From Vicinamibacteria bacterium (GTDB taxonomy: Bacteria; Acidobacteriota; Vicinamibacteria; Fen-336; JAGNNV01): 8,584 bases of DNA. Shown piece after piece: positions 1 to 6,499 of this stretch (position 1 is its first letter; each line of letters opens with the position of its first letter). The notes beneath the pieces are model-generated. The model did no database searches, had not been told where the DNA came from, and saw nothing but the letters and a program-made list of their open reading frames with translations. The stretch spans positions 1-8,584 of the forward strand of contig JAENWE010000037.1 of NCBI GenBank assembly GCA_016650185.1, written 5' to 3'. Position numbers and translations under genes: made by a program.

Positions 1-899
1 CTTTCTTCCTCCGCGCGCTCCGCCCGCACCAATGGACGAAGAATCTGCTCGTCTTCGCCGCGCTCCTCTTCTCAAAGCATCTCTTCGAGCCCGTCCCGTT
101 CTTCCGGGCCGCCCTGGCCTTTGTTGCGTTTTGCGGTCTTGCCGGAGCGGTCTACCTCTGGAATGACATCGCCGACGTGGAAAGGGACCGGCTTCACCCG
201 AAGAAAAGAGGCCGGCCAATCGCCTCCGGCGATCTTTCGATACGGAGCGCCACGATGGGCGCCCTCGCTTTGGTGGCCGCGACCCTTGCTCTGTCCTTCT
301 GGCTGGACCTTCGGCTAGGTCTTTGCGCCGCGTCCTACCTGGCGCTCAACCTGGCCTACTCCTTCGCCTTGAAGCATGTGGTGATTCTGGACGTGTTGTC
401 CATATCCATCGGTTTTGTCCTTCGCGCACTGGCCGGGGGCTATGCGATCAATGTTCCGGTGACGGACTGGCTTCTCGTGCTGACCCTCCTTCTCGCCCTC
501 TTCCTCGCCCTGGCCAAGCGCCGGCATGAGATCACCTCCCTGATGGAGAACGCCGTTCCCCACCGGGCGATCCTGGCCGAGTACTCCCCGTATCTCATCG
601 ACCAGATGACGTCGGTGGTCACCGCGTCGGTGGTCACGGCCTATGCCTTCTACACTCTCTCTCCCGAGACGGTCTTGAAGTTCGGCACCGCGAAGCTTTC
701 CTGGACCCTCCCCCTCGTCCTGTACGGGATCTTTCGGTATCTTTACCTCGTCCACCAGAAGGATCGGGGCGATTCGCCGACCGACATGCTTCTCACCGAC
801 CGGCCTCTTCTCGCCACCGTGGCTTTGTGGGTGGCCCTGGTGATTGCGATCGTCTACACCGCCCAAGGTGTCGCCACCCCGCTCGGAGACCCAAGATGA
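1..899 (+). CDS. UbiA-family polyprenyl-phosphate phosphoribosyltransferase-like protein (5' partial)
   Basis: The reading frame is open from the window edge (first full codon at base 3), giving 298 visible residues; probably only about 5-15 N-terminal residues are missing. It is a very hydrophobic integral membrane protein with about eight or nine helices (roughly residues 15-25, 35-53, 85-102, 105-122, 126-148, 155-172, 203-219, 232-250, 268-287). Seen directly: an N-terminal LRPHQWTKN segment, the UbiA Asp-rich motif NDIADVERD (N54, D55, D58, D62) followed by a basic loop HPKKRGRPIASG, a second conserved segment around D130 and R141, and AKRRHE (171-176). This combination is typical of decaprenyl-phosphate phosphoribosyltransferases (Rv3806c/UbiA-like), which move 5-phosphoribose from PRPP onto polyprenyl phosphate, the first step toward lipid-linked ribo- or arabinofuranose. 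The specific reaction is inferred from these motifs; another UbiA prenyl-transfer activity is possible. Its stop overlaps the next start (ATGA at 896-899), tying it to the glycosyltransferase operon. Confidence 0.85.
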   Translation, partial: FFLRALRPHQWTKNLLVFAALLFSKHLFEPVPFFRAALAFVAFCGLAGAVYLWNDIADVERDRLHPKKRGRPIASGDLSIRSATMGALALVAATLALSFWLDLRLGLCAASYLALNLAYSFALKHVVILDVLSISIGFVLRALAGGYAINVPVTDWLLVLTLLLALFLALAKRRHEITSLMENAVPHRAILAEYSPYLIDQMTSVVTASVVTAYAFYTLSPETVLKFGTAKLSWTLPLVLYGIFRYLYLVHQKDRGDSPTDMLLTDRPLLATVALWVALVIAIVYTAQGVATPLGDPR

Positions 900-1429
900 G
901 TATCGAAATCGATTCCAAAGACGTGGACGTGCGAAAGATCATGTCCGAGATCCGGGAGCGAATCGCCGAGAAGAAACGGGGCCTCTACACGGATGAAGAG
1001 ATCCGGGAGATTGCCGAGCGAAAGCTGGAGGCCGTGCTTGAGTCGCGCCAGTTCAACCCGGACTTCTTGAAGGACTTCAAGACCAAGTCCGAGGTCTGGA
1101 ACTACACCTTCCAGCCTGACACCATCTACCGCACCAGCCGGGGAGGAATGGGCGGTTTTCTGGCCACCATCCGAGGCCTGCTGAAGCCCATCCAGAAGCT
1201 CTTCTGGAATCCCACGCCCATGATCGCCGCCCTGTCCCGGCAGTCCGATCTGAACCAATACACCGTGCAGATGCTGCACAATCTCACCCTCGAACTCACG
1301 CGCATGAATCTCGAAGTCCAGGAGCTTCGAGCACGGCTGCAGCAGACCGATGCGAGCCTCGAGGAACTGCGCAAACGCGAGCGGGCGCTGGAGGCCCTGG
1401 CCGTTCTGAAGGACGAGCCGAAACCCTAG
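896..1429 (+). CDS. CC-1: small helical/coiled-coil protein of polysaccharide cluster, function unknown
   Basis: This 177-aa soluble protein matches no enzyme I know. The ATG at 896 is chosen because it overlaps the upstream stop as ATGA, has GGAG at 885-888 seven bases before it, and gives an N-terminus like that of CC-2. Seen: an N-terminal charged helix with VDVRKIMSEIRERI (10-23) and YTDEEI (31-36), a WNY motif (68-70), a basic amphipathic stretch (about 87-104, FLATIRGLLKPIQKLF), the motif RQSDLNQ (115-121), and a C-terminal heptad-like, Glu/Arg/Leu-rich probable coiled coil (about 122-170). There is no signal peptide and no clear transmembrane helix. From memory, similar N-terminal helices occur at the start of some methyltransferases and glycosyltransferases in O-antigen clusters; here the segment stands alone. 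Placed directly before a GT4 block, it may be a scaffold or membrane tether for those enzymes (inference). Confidence 0.8.
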   Translation: MSIEIDSKDVDVRKIMSEIRERIAEKKRGLYTDEEIREIAERKLEAVLESRQFNPDFLKDFKTKSEVWNYTFQPDTIYRTSRGGMGGFLATIRGLLKPIQKLFWNPTPMIAALSRQSDLNQYTVQMLHNLTLELTRMNLEVQELRARLQQTDASLEELRKRERALEALAVLKDEPKP

Positions 1430-1481
1430 TCTAGAGCGCTTGGGCGATCCCTCCTTTGAACAAGTCACGAGCGCCACGCGC

Positions 1482-2678
1482 ATGACGGAAAGGCTGAAGC
1501 TGGCGTTTGTGGTGCAGCGCTACGGCCTCGAGATCGCCGGCGGGGCCGAGTACCACTGCCGGCTGATCGCCGAGCTTCTGAGCGCCCATGCCGAGGTGGA
1601 GGTCTTCACCACCTGCGCCCTCGACTACGTGGAATGGAAGAACCACTATCCCGAAGGGGAGACGGTTCAAAACGGCGTAAGAGTCCGGCGATTTCCGGTT
1701 GCGCGCCAGCGCGATGTCCTGCGGTTCGCCGCGCTCTCCGAGACCATTCAGACGGCCGGCCATTCGGGGCAGGATGAAGAAGCCTGGATGGATGCCCAAG
1801 GTCCTTATTCCCCGGCCCTTCAGGATCACGTCCTGAAGGCGGCCAGAGAAGGGCTCCACGACGCGCTCATCTTCTTCTCCTACCGCTACTGGACCACATG
1901 CCGGACCCTCAAGCCATCCCGCACGCCCTCGATCATGGCGCCCACCGCGGAGGACGACGGTCTTTACCGCCTTGGCCTCTTTCGTCCCTTGTTCGAGGCC
2001 GCCACCCAGTTCGCGTTCAACAGCGTGGAGGAGCGCCACATGCTGGAGACGTCCCTGGGGCGAGCGCTTCCCGGCGAGGTCGTGGGCGTGGGCTCGGCGC
2101 TCCCCTCCACGGTGGATGGCGCCGCCTTTCGGAAACGTCATGGCATTGCTGGACCCTTCCTTCTCTACGTCGGCCGCATCGATCTCAACAAGGGTTGCCC
2201 TGATCTGTTCGATCACTTTCTCCGCTACCGGAAGGAAACAGGTTCCGATCTCGCTCTGGTGCTGATCGGCCGGGCGGTCCTCGAAGTCCCAAGCGACGCG
2301 TCCATCAAGTCCCTTGGCTTTTTGGAGGAGGGGGAGAAATGGGACGCTCTTGCTGCCTCCATGGCGCTCGCCATTCCCTCAAGGCTCGAGAGCCTCTCCA
2401 TGGTCACGCTGGAGGCCTTCTACGCGGAGCGTCCCGTGGTGGCCAACGCCCACTGCGCGGTCCTGCGCGGTCAGTGTCGGCGCTCAGGGGGTGGTCTGTA
2501 CTATTCGGACCACGACGAGTTCAGGGAGATCCTGTCCGTGCTGGAGGGCGATGCGACCCTGAGAGCGCGCATGGGCCGTGCCGGCCACGCCTACTTTGAC
2601 AAGCACTACGCCTGGCCGGTGATCCTTGAGAAGTATCTGAGGCTGATCGATGCGGCGAGGCAGGTGAAGGCCGCATGA
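1482..2678 (+). CDS. A1: GT4-family glycosyltransferase, subtype A
   Basis: A 398-aa protein with the two-domain GT-B fold expected of GT4, a retaining family that transfers a sugar from a nucleotide-sugar donor. Seen: N-terminal Rossmann start LAFVVQRYG with the GGAE loop (20-23), the subtype signature TTCALDY with a nearby Trp (43-52), mid-protein FSYRYW and PTAEDD, the donor-domain phosphate-binding GRIDLNK (R232, K237), and the EX7E motif (E303, E311) inside RLESLSMVTLEAF. A Cys-containing signature VLRGQCRRS followed by GGLYY comes next and recurs in A2. All expected catalytic-site residues are present. The ATG at 1482 is preferred over an in-frame TTG at 1440 because it gives the same N-terminus as A2 and A3, although its ribosome-binding site is weak. 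No signal peptide or membrane helix is visible, so it should act at the cytoplasmic membrane face. Donor and acceptor sugars cannot be deduced. Confidence 0.92.
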   Translation: MTERLKLAFVVQRYGLEIAGGAEYHCRLIAELLSAHAEVEVFTTCALDYVEWKNHYPEGETVQNGVRVRRFPVARQRDVLRFAALSETIQTAGHSGQDEEAWMDAQGPYSPALQDHVLKAAREGLHDALIFFSYRYWTTCRTLKPSRTPSIMAPTAEDDGLYRLGLFRPLFEAATQFAFNSVEERHMLETSLGRALPGEVVGVGSALPSTVDGAAFRKRHGIAGPFLLYVGRIDLNKGCPDLFDHFLRYRKETGSDLALVLIGRAVLEVPSDASIKSLGFLEEGEKWDALAASMALAIPSRLESLSMVTLEAFYAERPVVANAHCAVLRGQCRRSGGGLYYSDHDEFREILSVLEGDATLRARMGRAGHAYFDKHYAWPVILEKYLRLIDAARQVKAA

Positions 2679-3805
2679 GGCCCCGGGCCATCCACCAGGT
2701 TCTGGCCGCCCTCGCCTATGGCGACGCCATCGGGAATGAGGCGCTGGCCATCCGCGATCACCTTCGGGGGCGGGGTTTCGAATCGGACATCTTCGCGGAG
2801 AAGGTTCATTCGAAGATGACGGGGCTCGCTCGCCCGCTGTCCGAGTACGAAGGAGCGGCCGCGAGCGGCGCCCTCTGCATGTTCCATTTCTCCATCGGCA
2901 GCGCCGCGTCGTCGCTCGTCTATCACCGCACCGATCCGCTCATCTGCGTGTATCACAACATCACGCCGCCGGAATTCTTCTTTCCCTTCCATCCGCACCT
3001 GGCCCGGTTGTGCCACCACGGCAAGCGAGAGCTGGCCGCATTCGCGTCGAGGTCGGCCCTGGGCCTGGGGGTCAGTGAGTTCAATCGTCGTGAGCTCCAA
3101 GCCCAAGGTTTCCAACCCACCGGTGTCCTTCCCATTGTGATCGACTGGTCGCGCTATGACGAAGAGCCGAGCCCGGTCATGCTCCAGCGGCTTTCCGGGT
3201 TTTCCGGCCCGACCATCCTCTTCGTCGGCCGCATCGTGCCGAACAAGAAGATCGAGGATCTCCTCGCCTCCTTTGCCGCCTTCCAACGCCACCACCATAC
3301 CGAGAGCCGGCTCCTGCTGGTGGGCGACACCACCGGTCACGAGCGGTATCTGCGCCGCCTCCTGGAATCGGTCCGCTCTCTTCGCCTTCGCAACGTGGTC
3401 TTTACCGGCCAGGTGACCCAGGCCGATCTCATCGCCGCTTATCGGAGTTCTGAGGCTTTCTTGTGCCTTTCCGAGCACGAGGGGTTTTGCGTGCCGCTTC
3501 TCGAGGCCATGCACTTCGGTCTGCCCGTTCTCGCCTACGATGCCGCGGCGGTGAGCGAGACGATGGCGGGCGGCGGCGTGTTGCTCGACGACAAGGATCC
3601 AACACTCGTGGCCGAGGCGCTCGCTCTCGCCGTCCAGAAGGGAGACTTCCGGAAGGCGGTCCTGGCGAGCCAGGCGCTCACTCTGCAAGCGGCCAAGGCC
3701 ATTGACTTCGGCGCACGGCTCGAAGCCCACATCGAGACGGCTCTTGAATGGGCCGCTCCATCGCCGTCACCGTCGGGCTCTCACGCGGGGAGGGTCATCC
3801 GGTGA
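2675..3805 (+). CDS. B1: GT4-family glycosyltransferase, subtype B
   Basis: A 376-aa retaining GT-B-fold glycosyltransferase. Seen: N-terminal HQVLAALAYGDAIGNEAL, where the GDAIGNEA loop replaces the GGAE loop of subtype A; FHFSIGS; the probable acceptor-side motif YHNITPPEFF; SEFNRREL; the donor-domain GRIVPNKK (R186, K191); and EX7E within SEHEGFCVPLLEAM (E269, E277). The ATG at 2675 overlaps the A1 stop (ATGA) and has AGGTGA at 2662-2667, seven bases upstream. Compared with B2 and B3 it carries an extra Pro/Ser-rich C-terminal tail of about 15-20 residues (WAAPSPSPSGSHAGRVIR), whose codons also contain the ribosome-binding site of the next gene. It resembles B2 along its whole length. The sugar substrate is unknown; a cytoplasmic role in elongating a lipid-linked glycan is inferred from the context. 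Confidence 0.92.
   Translation: MRPRAIHQVLAALAYGDAIGNEALAIRDHLRGRGFESDIFAEKVHSKMTGLARPLSEYEGAAASGALCMFHFSIGSAASSLVYHRTDPLICVYHNITPPEFFFPFHPHLARLCHHGKRELAAFASRSALGLGVSEFNRRELQAQGFQPTGVLPIVIDWSRYDEEPSPVMLQRLSGFSGPTILFVGRIVPNKKIEDLLASFAAFQRHHHTESRLLLVGDTTGHERYLRRLLESVRSLRLRNVVFTGQVTQADLIAAYRSSEAFLCLSEHEGFCVPLLEAMHFGLPVLAYDAAAVSETMAGGGVLLDDKDPTLVAEALALAVQKGDFRKAVLASQALTLQAAKAIDFGARLEAHIETALEWAAPSPSPSGSHAGRVIR
3787..3794 (+). promoter_or_regulatory. Ribosome-binding site deciding the B2 start
   Basis: GGGGAGGG lies seven bases before a GTG at 3802 that overlaps the B1 stop as GTGA. This purine run is the strongest Shine-Dalgarno-like site in the window. It supports the GTG over an in-frame ATG at 3748, which would overlap B1 by 58 bases and add 18 residues absent from B1 and B3. 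Confidence 0.75.
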
Positions 3806-4884
3806 AGATCCGCGAAGTCCACCAGATCGTGGCCGCGCTGTCGCCGGGAGATGCCGTCGGGAACGAAGCCCTGGCCTTCCAGAGATTGCTTCGGGCCCGA
3901 GGCTACCCGAGCGAGATCTATGCCGGCGCCATCGCGCCCGACATGGCCGGCCAGGGACTTCCGGTGTCTGGATACTCGCCGGGGACATCCTCGCGTGGGG
4001 CGGTTTCGATTTTTCACTTCGCCATTGGCAGCCCGGTCGCCCAACGGATGCTGGCCGGCAGCGAGCCGCTCATCCTGCGCTACCACAACGTCACGCCCTA
4101 CCGGTTCTTCCTGGGGTTCAGCGGCCATCTTGTGGGGCTTTGCTATCACGGCGCCCGGGACCTTCGCGCGTTTGTGCCCCGCGCGTCCCTCGGCCTGGCC
4201 GTGAGCGAGTTCAATCGTCGCGACCTCGAGAATGCAGGGTTTGGAAGAACCGAAGTTCTTCCGCTGGCCATGAATATGGCCGCTCTTGACGAACCCAAAG
4301 ACCCCATCGTCACTTCCCGGTTCCGGGACGGCAGAAAGAATCTGCTTTTCGTGGGCCGGGTGGCGCCGAACAAAAAGATCGATGACCTGATCCGCGTTTT
4401 CTGCGCCTACCAGCGCTATGTGGAGCCGGAGAGCCGCCTGTTCATCGTGGGAGAAGGTCGGGGCTTTGAGCACTACACCCGCCGCCTGGACGAACTGGTG
4501 AGTCACCTGCGCGTCGATGAGGTTGTGTTCACGGGGGCCGTGACCCAGAGCGAACTGAACGCCTACTACCAATTGGCGGACGCCTATCTGGGTCTTTCCG
4601 AGCATGAGGGCTACGGCGCGCCCCTCATTGAAGCCATGCGCTTCGGCATTCCCGTGATTGCTTTCGACGCGGGCGCGGTGAGAGAGACCCTGCAAGGCGG
4701 CGGCGTTCTGCTCACGGAAAAGCGTCCCGAGGTCGTGGCCGAACTCCTGGGGATGGTGGTGAGCGACACCGCCACTCGCGCCGCCGTTTTGAACACTCAG
4801 GAGAAGGCCCTGGCCAGAATTGGCTCCGTGAATATCGGCGCGAAACTGGACCAGGCTCTGCTAAGAGTCGAGGCCGCGGTATGA
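3802..4884 (+). CDS. B2: GT4-family glycosyltransferase, subtype B (tandem paralogue of B1)
   Basis: A 360-aa retaining GT-B-fold glycosyltransferase starting at a GTG. The start is set by the GTGA overlap with B1, the purine-rich site at 3787-3794, and alignment of its N-terminus (VHQIVAALSPGDAVGNEAL) with B1. Seen: FHFAIGS, RYHNVTPYRFF, SEFNRRDL, the donor-site GRVAPNKK (R186, K191) and EX7E in SEHEGYGAPLIEAM (E269, E277). These catalytic residues fall at exactly the same residue numbers as in B1, and by eye roughly half of all positions match, so the pair looks like a tandem duplication that has diverged. Both copies keep all motifs, so both are probably active, perhaps with different acceptors or linkages (inference). 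It ends with EAAV and a stop overlapping the CC-2 start. The sugar donor is unknown. Confidence 0.92.
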   Translation: MKIREVHQIVAALSPGDAVGNEALAFQRLLRARGYPSEIYAGAIAPDMAGQGLPVSGYSPGTSSRGAVSIFHFAIGSPVAQRMLAGSEPLILRYHNVTPYRFFLGFSGHLVGLCYHGARDLRAFVPRASLGLAVSEFNRRDLENAGFGRTEVLPLAMNMAALDEPKDPIVTSRFRDGRKNLLFVGRVAPNKKIDDLIRVFCAYQRYVEPESRLFIVGEGRGFEHYTRRLDELVSHLRVDEVVFTGAVTQSELNAYYQLADAYLGLSEHEGYGAPLIEAMRFGIPVIAFDAGAVRETLQGGGVLLTEKRPEVVAELLGMVVSDTATRAAVLNTQEKALARIGSVNIGAKLDQALLRVEAAV

Positions 4885-5324
4885 CTGAAACACCCAAGGT
4901 GGATGTGACCAGGATCGTCGACGACATCCGTGACGACATCTCGCGCCGCCGCGCCGCCGGGGATTTGACCAACGAGGACATCGAGTGGTTGCTCGATCGG
5001 CGTCTCAAAAAAAGCCTTGCCAAGGCCGAGATAGACGACCGCATCGCCGCCCGCCTCCTGCATGAAAGCCACGACTGGAATATCGACACCGGGTACGAGA
5101 TCCGAACGGACCGCAAAGACGTGTCCGGTGTCTTCATTCGAGCCCTCAAGTTCGTGGTGCGGCCCTTCGTGCGGCTATACACGGATCACATCCTCAAGCG
5201 CCAGAGCCAGCTCAACCAGGCCATATGGCATGTTCTCCTCGATTCGGTCGAACAAAGCATCGCCCTGGAAATGGAGGTCCGCAAGCTTCGAAAGGACATC
5301 CAGGATCTCAAGGAACGCGCGTGA
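4881..5324 (+). CDS. CC-2: small helical protein, paralogue of CC-1, function unknown
   Basis: A 147-aa soluble, highly charged helical protein. The ATG at 4881 overlaps the B2 stop (ATGA), with GAGG at 4870-4873 seven bases upstream. It shares the CC-1 layout: VDVTRIVDDIRDDI (7-20), an Arg-rich turn then LTNEDI (29-34), a WN motif (66-67), an IRTDR segment, a basic amphipathic stretch (about 85-100, FIRALKFVVRPFVRLY), the strongly conserved RQSQLNQ (107-113), and a C-terminal LE-EVRKLRKDIQDL coiled-coil-like helix. It lacks the last 20-30 residues of CC-1. No catalytic motif, signal peptide or clear transmembrane segment is visible. Like CC-1 it comes immediately before a subtype-A GT4 followed by a subtype-B GT4, which suggests a role linked to that enzyme pair. 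A scaffold, tether or chain-length role is a hypothesis only. Confidence 0.82.
   Translation: MTETPKVDVTRIVDDIRDDISRRRAAGDLTNEDIEWLLDRRLKKSLAKAEIDDRIAARLLHESHDWNIDTGYEIRTDRKDVSGVFIRALKFVVRPFVRLYTDHILKRQSQLNQAIWHVLLDSVEQSIALEMEVRKLRKDIQDLKERA
5310..5314 (+). promoter_or_regulatory. Ribosome-binding site deciding the A2 start
   Basis: AAGGA lies six bases before the GTG at 5321, which overlaps the CC-2 stop as GTGA. Starting here gives the N-terminus MRLALVIHRYG, matching A1 and A3. The in-frame ATG at 5225 would add 32 residues with no counterpart in the paralogues and overlap CC-2 by 100 bases. Confidence 0.7.
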
Positions 5325-6499
5325 GACTGGCTCTGGTCATTCACCGCTACGGCGAAGAGGTTGCGGGCGGCTCGGAGGCTCACGGCCGCGGTCTGGCCCG
5401 GGAGCTTGGGAAGACCCATGAGGTAGAGATCCTGACCACCTGCGCCCGCGACTATCTCTCATGGAGGAACGAGTTCGAACCGGGCTCCTCCACGGTGGAT
5501 GGCCTCTCCGTGACGCGTTATCCGGTCGTGAGGACCCGAGACCTGAAGCGTTTTGCCGCGGTCTCCGACCACGTTTTCAACGAGCCCCATGACCGCGAAG
5601 ACGAAGAGCGGTGGATCGTCGAGAACGGCCCGTTTGTCCCGGAACTGGTCGACGCCATCCGCAGGCGAGCCGACATCGATTTTTTTCTCTGTTACTCCTA
5701 TCGGTACTTCACTGGCGTCAAGGGCGCGCTGGCCGCGGGGCCGCGCGCGATTCTGGTGCCCACTGCGGAGGAGGATGCCGCGGTCCGGCTTAAGGTGTTC
5801 GCGGAGCTGTTCCGCGCGGTTCGCGGGTTCCTCTATCTGACTCCCGAAGAGAGGGAGCTTATCGAGAGCGCCGTGGGCCGCCCTCTCGACGCCCCTTCGC
5901 GCGTCATCGGAAGCGGCCTGAACGCGCAGCGATCGGGTCCGGCGCCTCGGGAACGTCTGAGGGTTCCAGATTCCTACCTTCTCTACGTGGGGAGAATTGA
6001 CCGAAACAAGGGAGTCGATACGCTCTTCCGCTACTTTCTCTGGCTAAACGATGAGTGGGCGGAATGTCCGCCCCTGATCTTGGTCGGGCATCCCGTTCTC
6101 GACATCCCTGCCCATCCGAAGATCCGCCATCTTGGCTTCGTCAGCGAAGAGGAGAAGTCCTCCCTGATCGAGGGCGCCGAAGTGGTCGTGATGCCAAGCC
6201 GCTACGAGAGCCTGTCGATGGTCGTGCTGGAGGCCTGGGCTCTGGGCCGGCCGGTGCTGGCGAACGCGGCCTGCGCGGTGCTCGAAGGACAGTGCCGGCG
6301 CAGCAACGGGGGCCTCTACTATCGAGACTACGCCGAGTTTCGACTGATGCTCCGAAAGCTCGTAGGTGATTCAGCTCTTCGCGCCGCTCTCGGAACCCAG
6401 GGTGAGCGCTATGTGACCTCGACCTACTCCTGGGCCCGCGCGGCCGCCCAAACCGACGACCTTCTCCACGAACTGAAGGGCCAGGCGGCCGCGGTATGA
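5321..6499 (+). CDS. A2: GT4-family glycosyltransferase, subtype A
   Basis: A 392-aa retaining GT-B-fold glycosyltransferase with a GTG start, fixed by the GTGA overlap with CC-2, the AAGGA site and the match to A1. Seen: LALVIHRYG, the GGSE loop (16-19), TTCARDY with a following Trp, CYSYRYF, PTAEEDAAVRL, the donor-site GRIDRNK (R225, K230), EX7E in YESLSMVVLEAW (E296, E304), and VLEGQCRRSNGGLYY, almost the same as in A1. By eye it is closer to A1 than to A3. All key residues are intact. It probably adds a sugar to a lipid-linked intermediate in the cytoplasm; the very similar donor-site motifs hint that A1 and A2 use the same or related donors, but this is inference. Its stop overlaps the B3 start. 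Confidence 0.92.
   Translation: MRLALVIHRYGEEVAGGSEAHGRGLARELGKTHEVEILTTCARDYLSWRNEFEPGSSTVDGLSVTRYPVVRTRDLKRFAAVSDHVFNEPHDREDEERWIVENGPFVPELVDAIRRRADIDFFLCYSYRYFTGVKGALAAGPRAILVPTAEEDAAVRLKVFAELFRAVRGFLYLTPEERELIESAVGRPLDAPSRVIGSGLNAQRSGPAPRERLRVPDSYLLYVGRIDRNKGVDTLFRYFLWLNDEWAECPPLILVGHPVLDIPAHPKIRHLGFVSEEEKSSLIEGAEVVVMPSRYESLSMVVLEAWALGRPVLANAACAVLEGQCRRSNGGLYYRDYAEFRLMLRKLVGDSALRAALGTQGERYVTSTYSWARAAAQTDDLLHELKGQAAAV

Noticed and set aside
1440..1481. TTG at 1440 as the start of A1
   Set aside because: It would add 14 residues not seen in A2 or A3 and has no ribosome-binding site; ATG 1482 aligns with the paralogues.
1430..1481. Terminator or small RNA in the only intergenic gap
   Set aside because: No stem-loop followed by a T-run and no conserved structure visible; the gap is too short for most RNA elements.
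1456..1484. TTGAAC in the 52-base gap as a promoter -35 box
   Set aside because: No -10-like sequence lies at the right distance; the gap is GC-rich up to the A1 start.
1431..2216. Minus-strand open frame opposite A1 (261 codons)
   Set aside because: Same reasoning: composition-driven shadow covering the A1 N-terminal domain.
2606..3730. Long open frame on the minus strand opposite B1 (374 codons)
   Set aside because: It lies antisense to a gene with complete GT4 motifs, its translation is low-complexity Gly/Arg/Glu/His-rich with no recognisable domain, and such antisense frames are common in GC-rich DNA.
3702..4289. Plus-strand frame of 195 codons bridging B1 and B2
   Set aside because: Out of frame with both real genes, Arg/Pro/Ser-rich translation and no motif.
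3781..4695. Long minus-strand open frame opposite B2 (304 codons)
   Set aside because: Antisense shadow of a well-supported glycosyltransferase; no domain, and not part of a coupled gene series.
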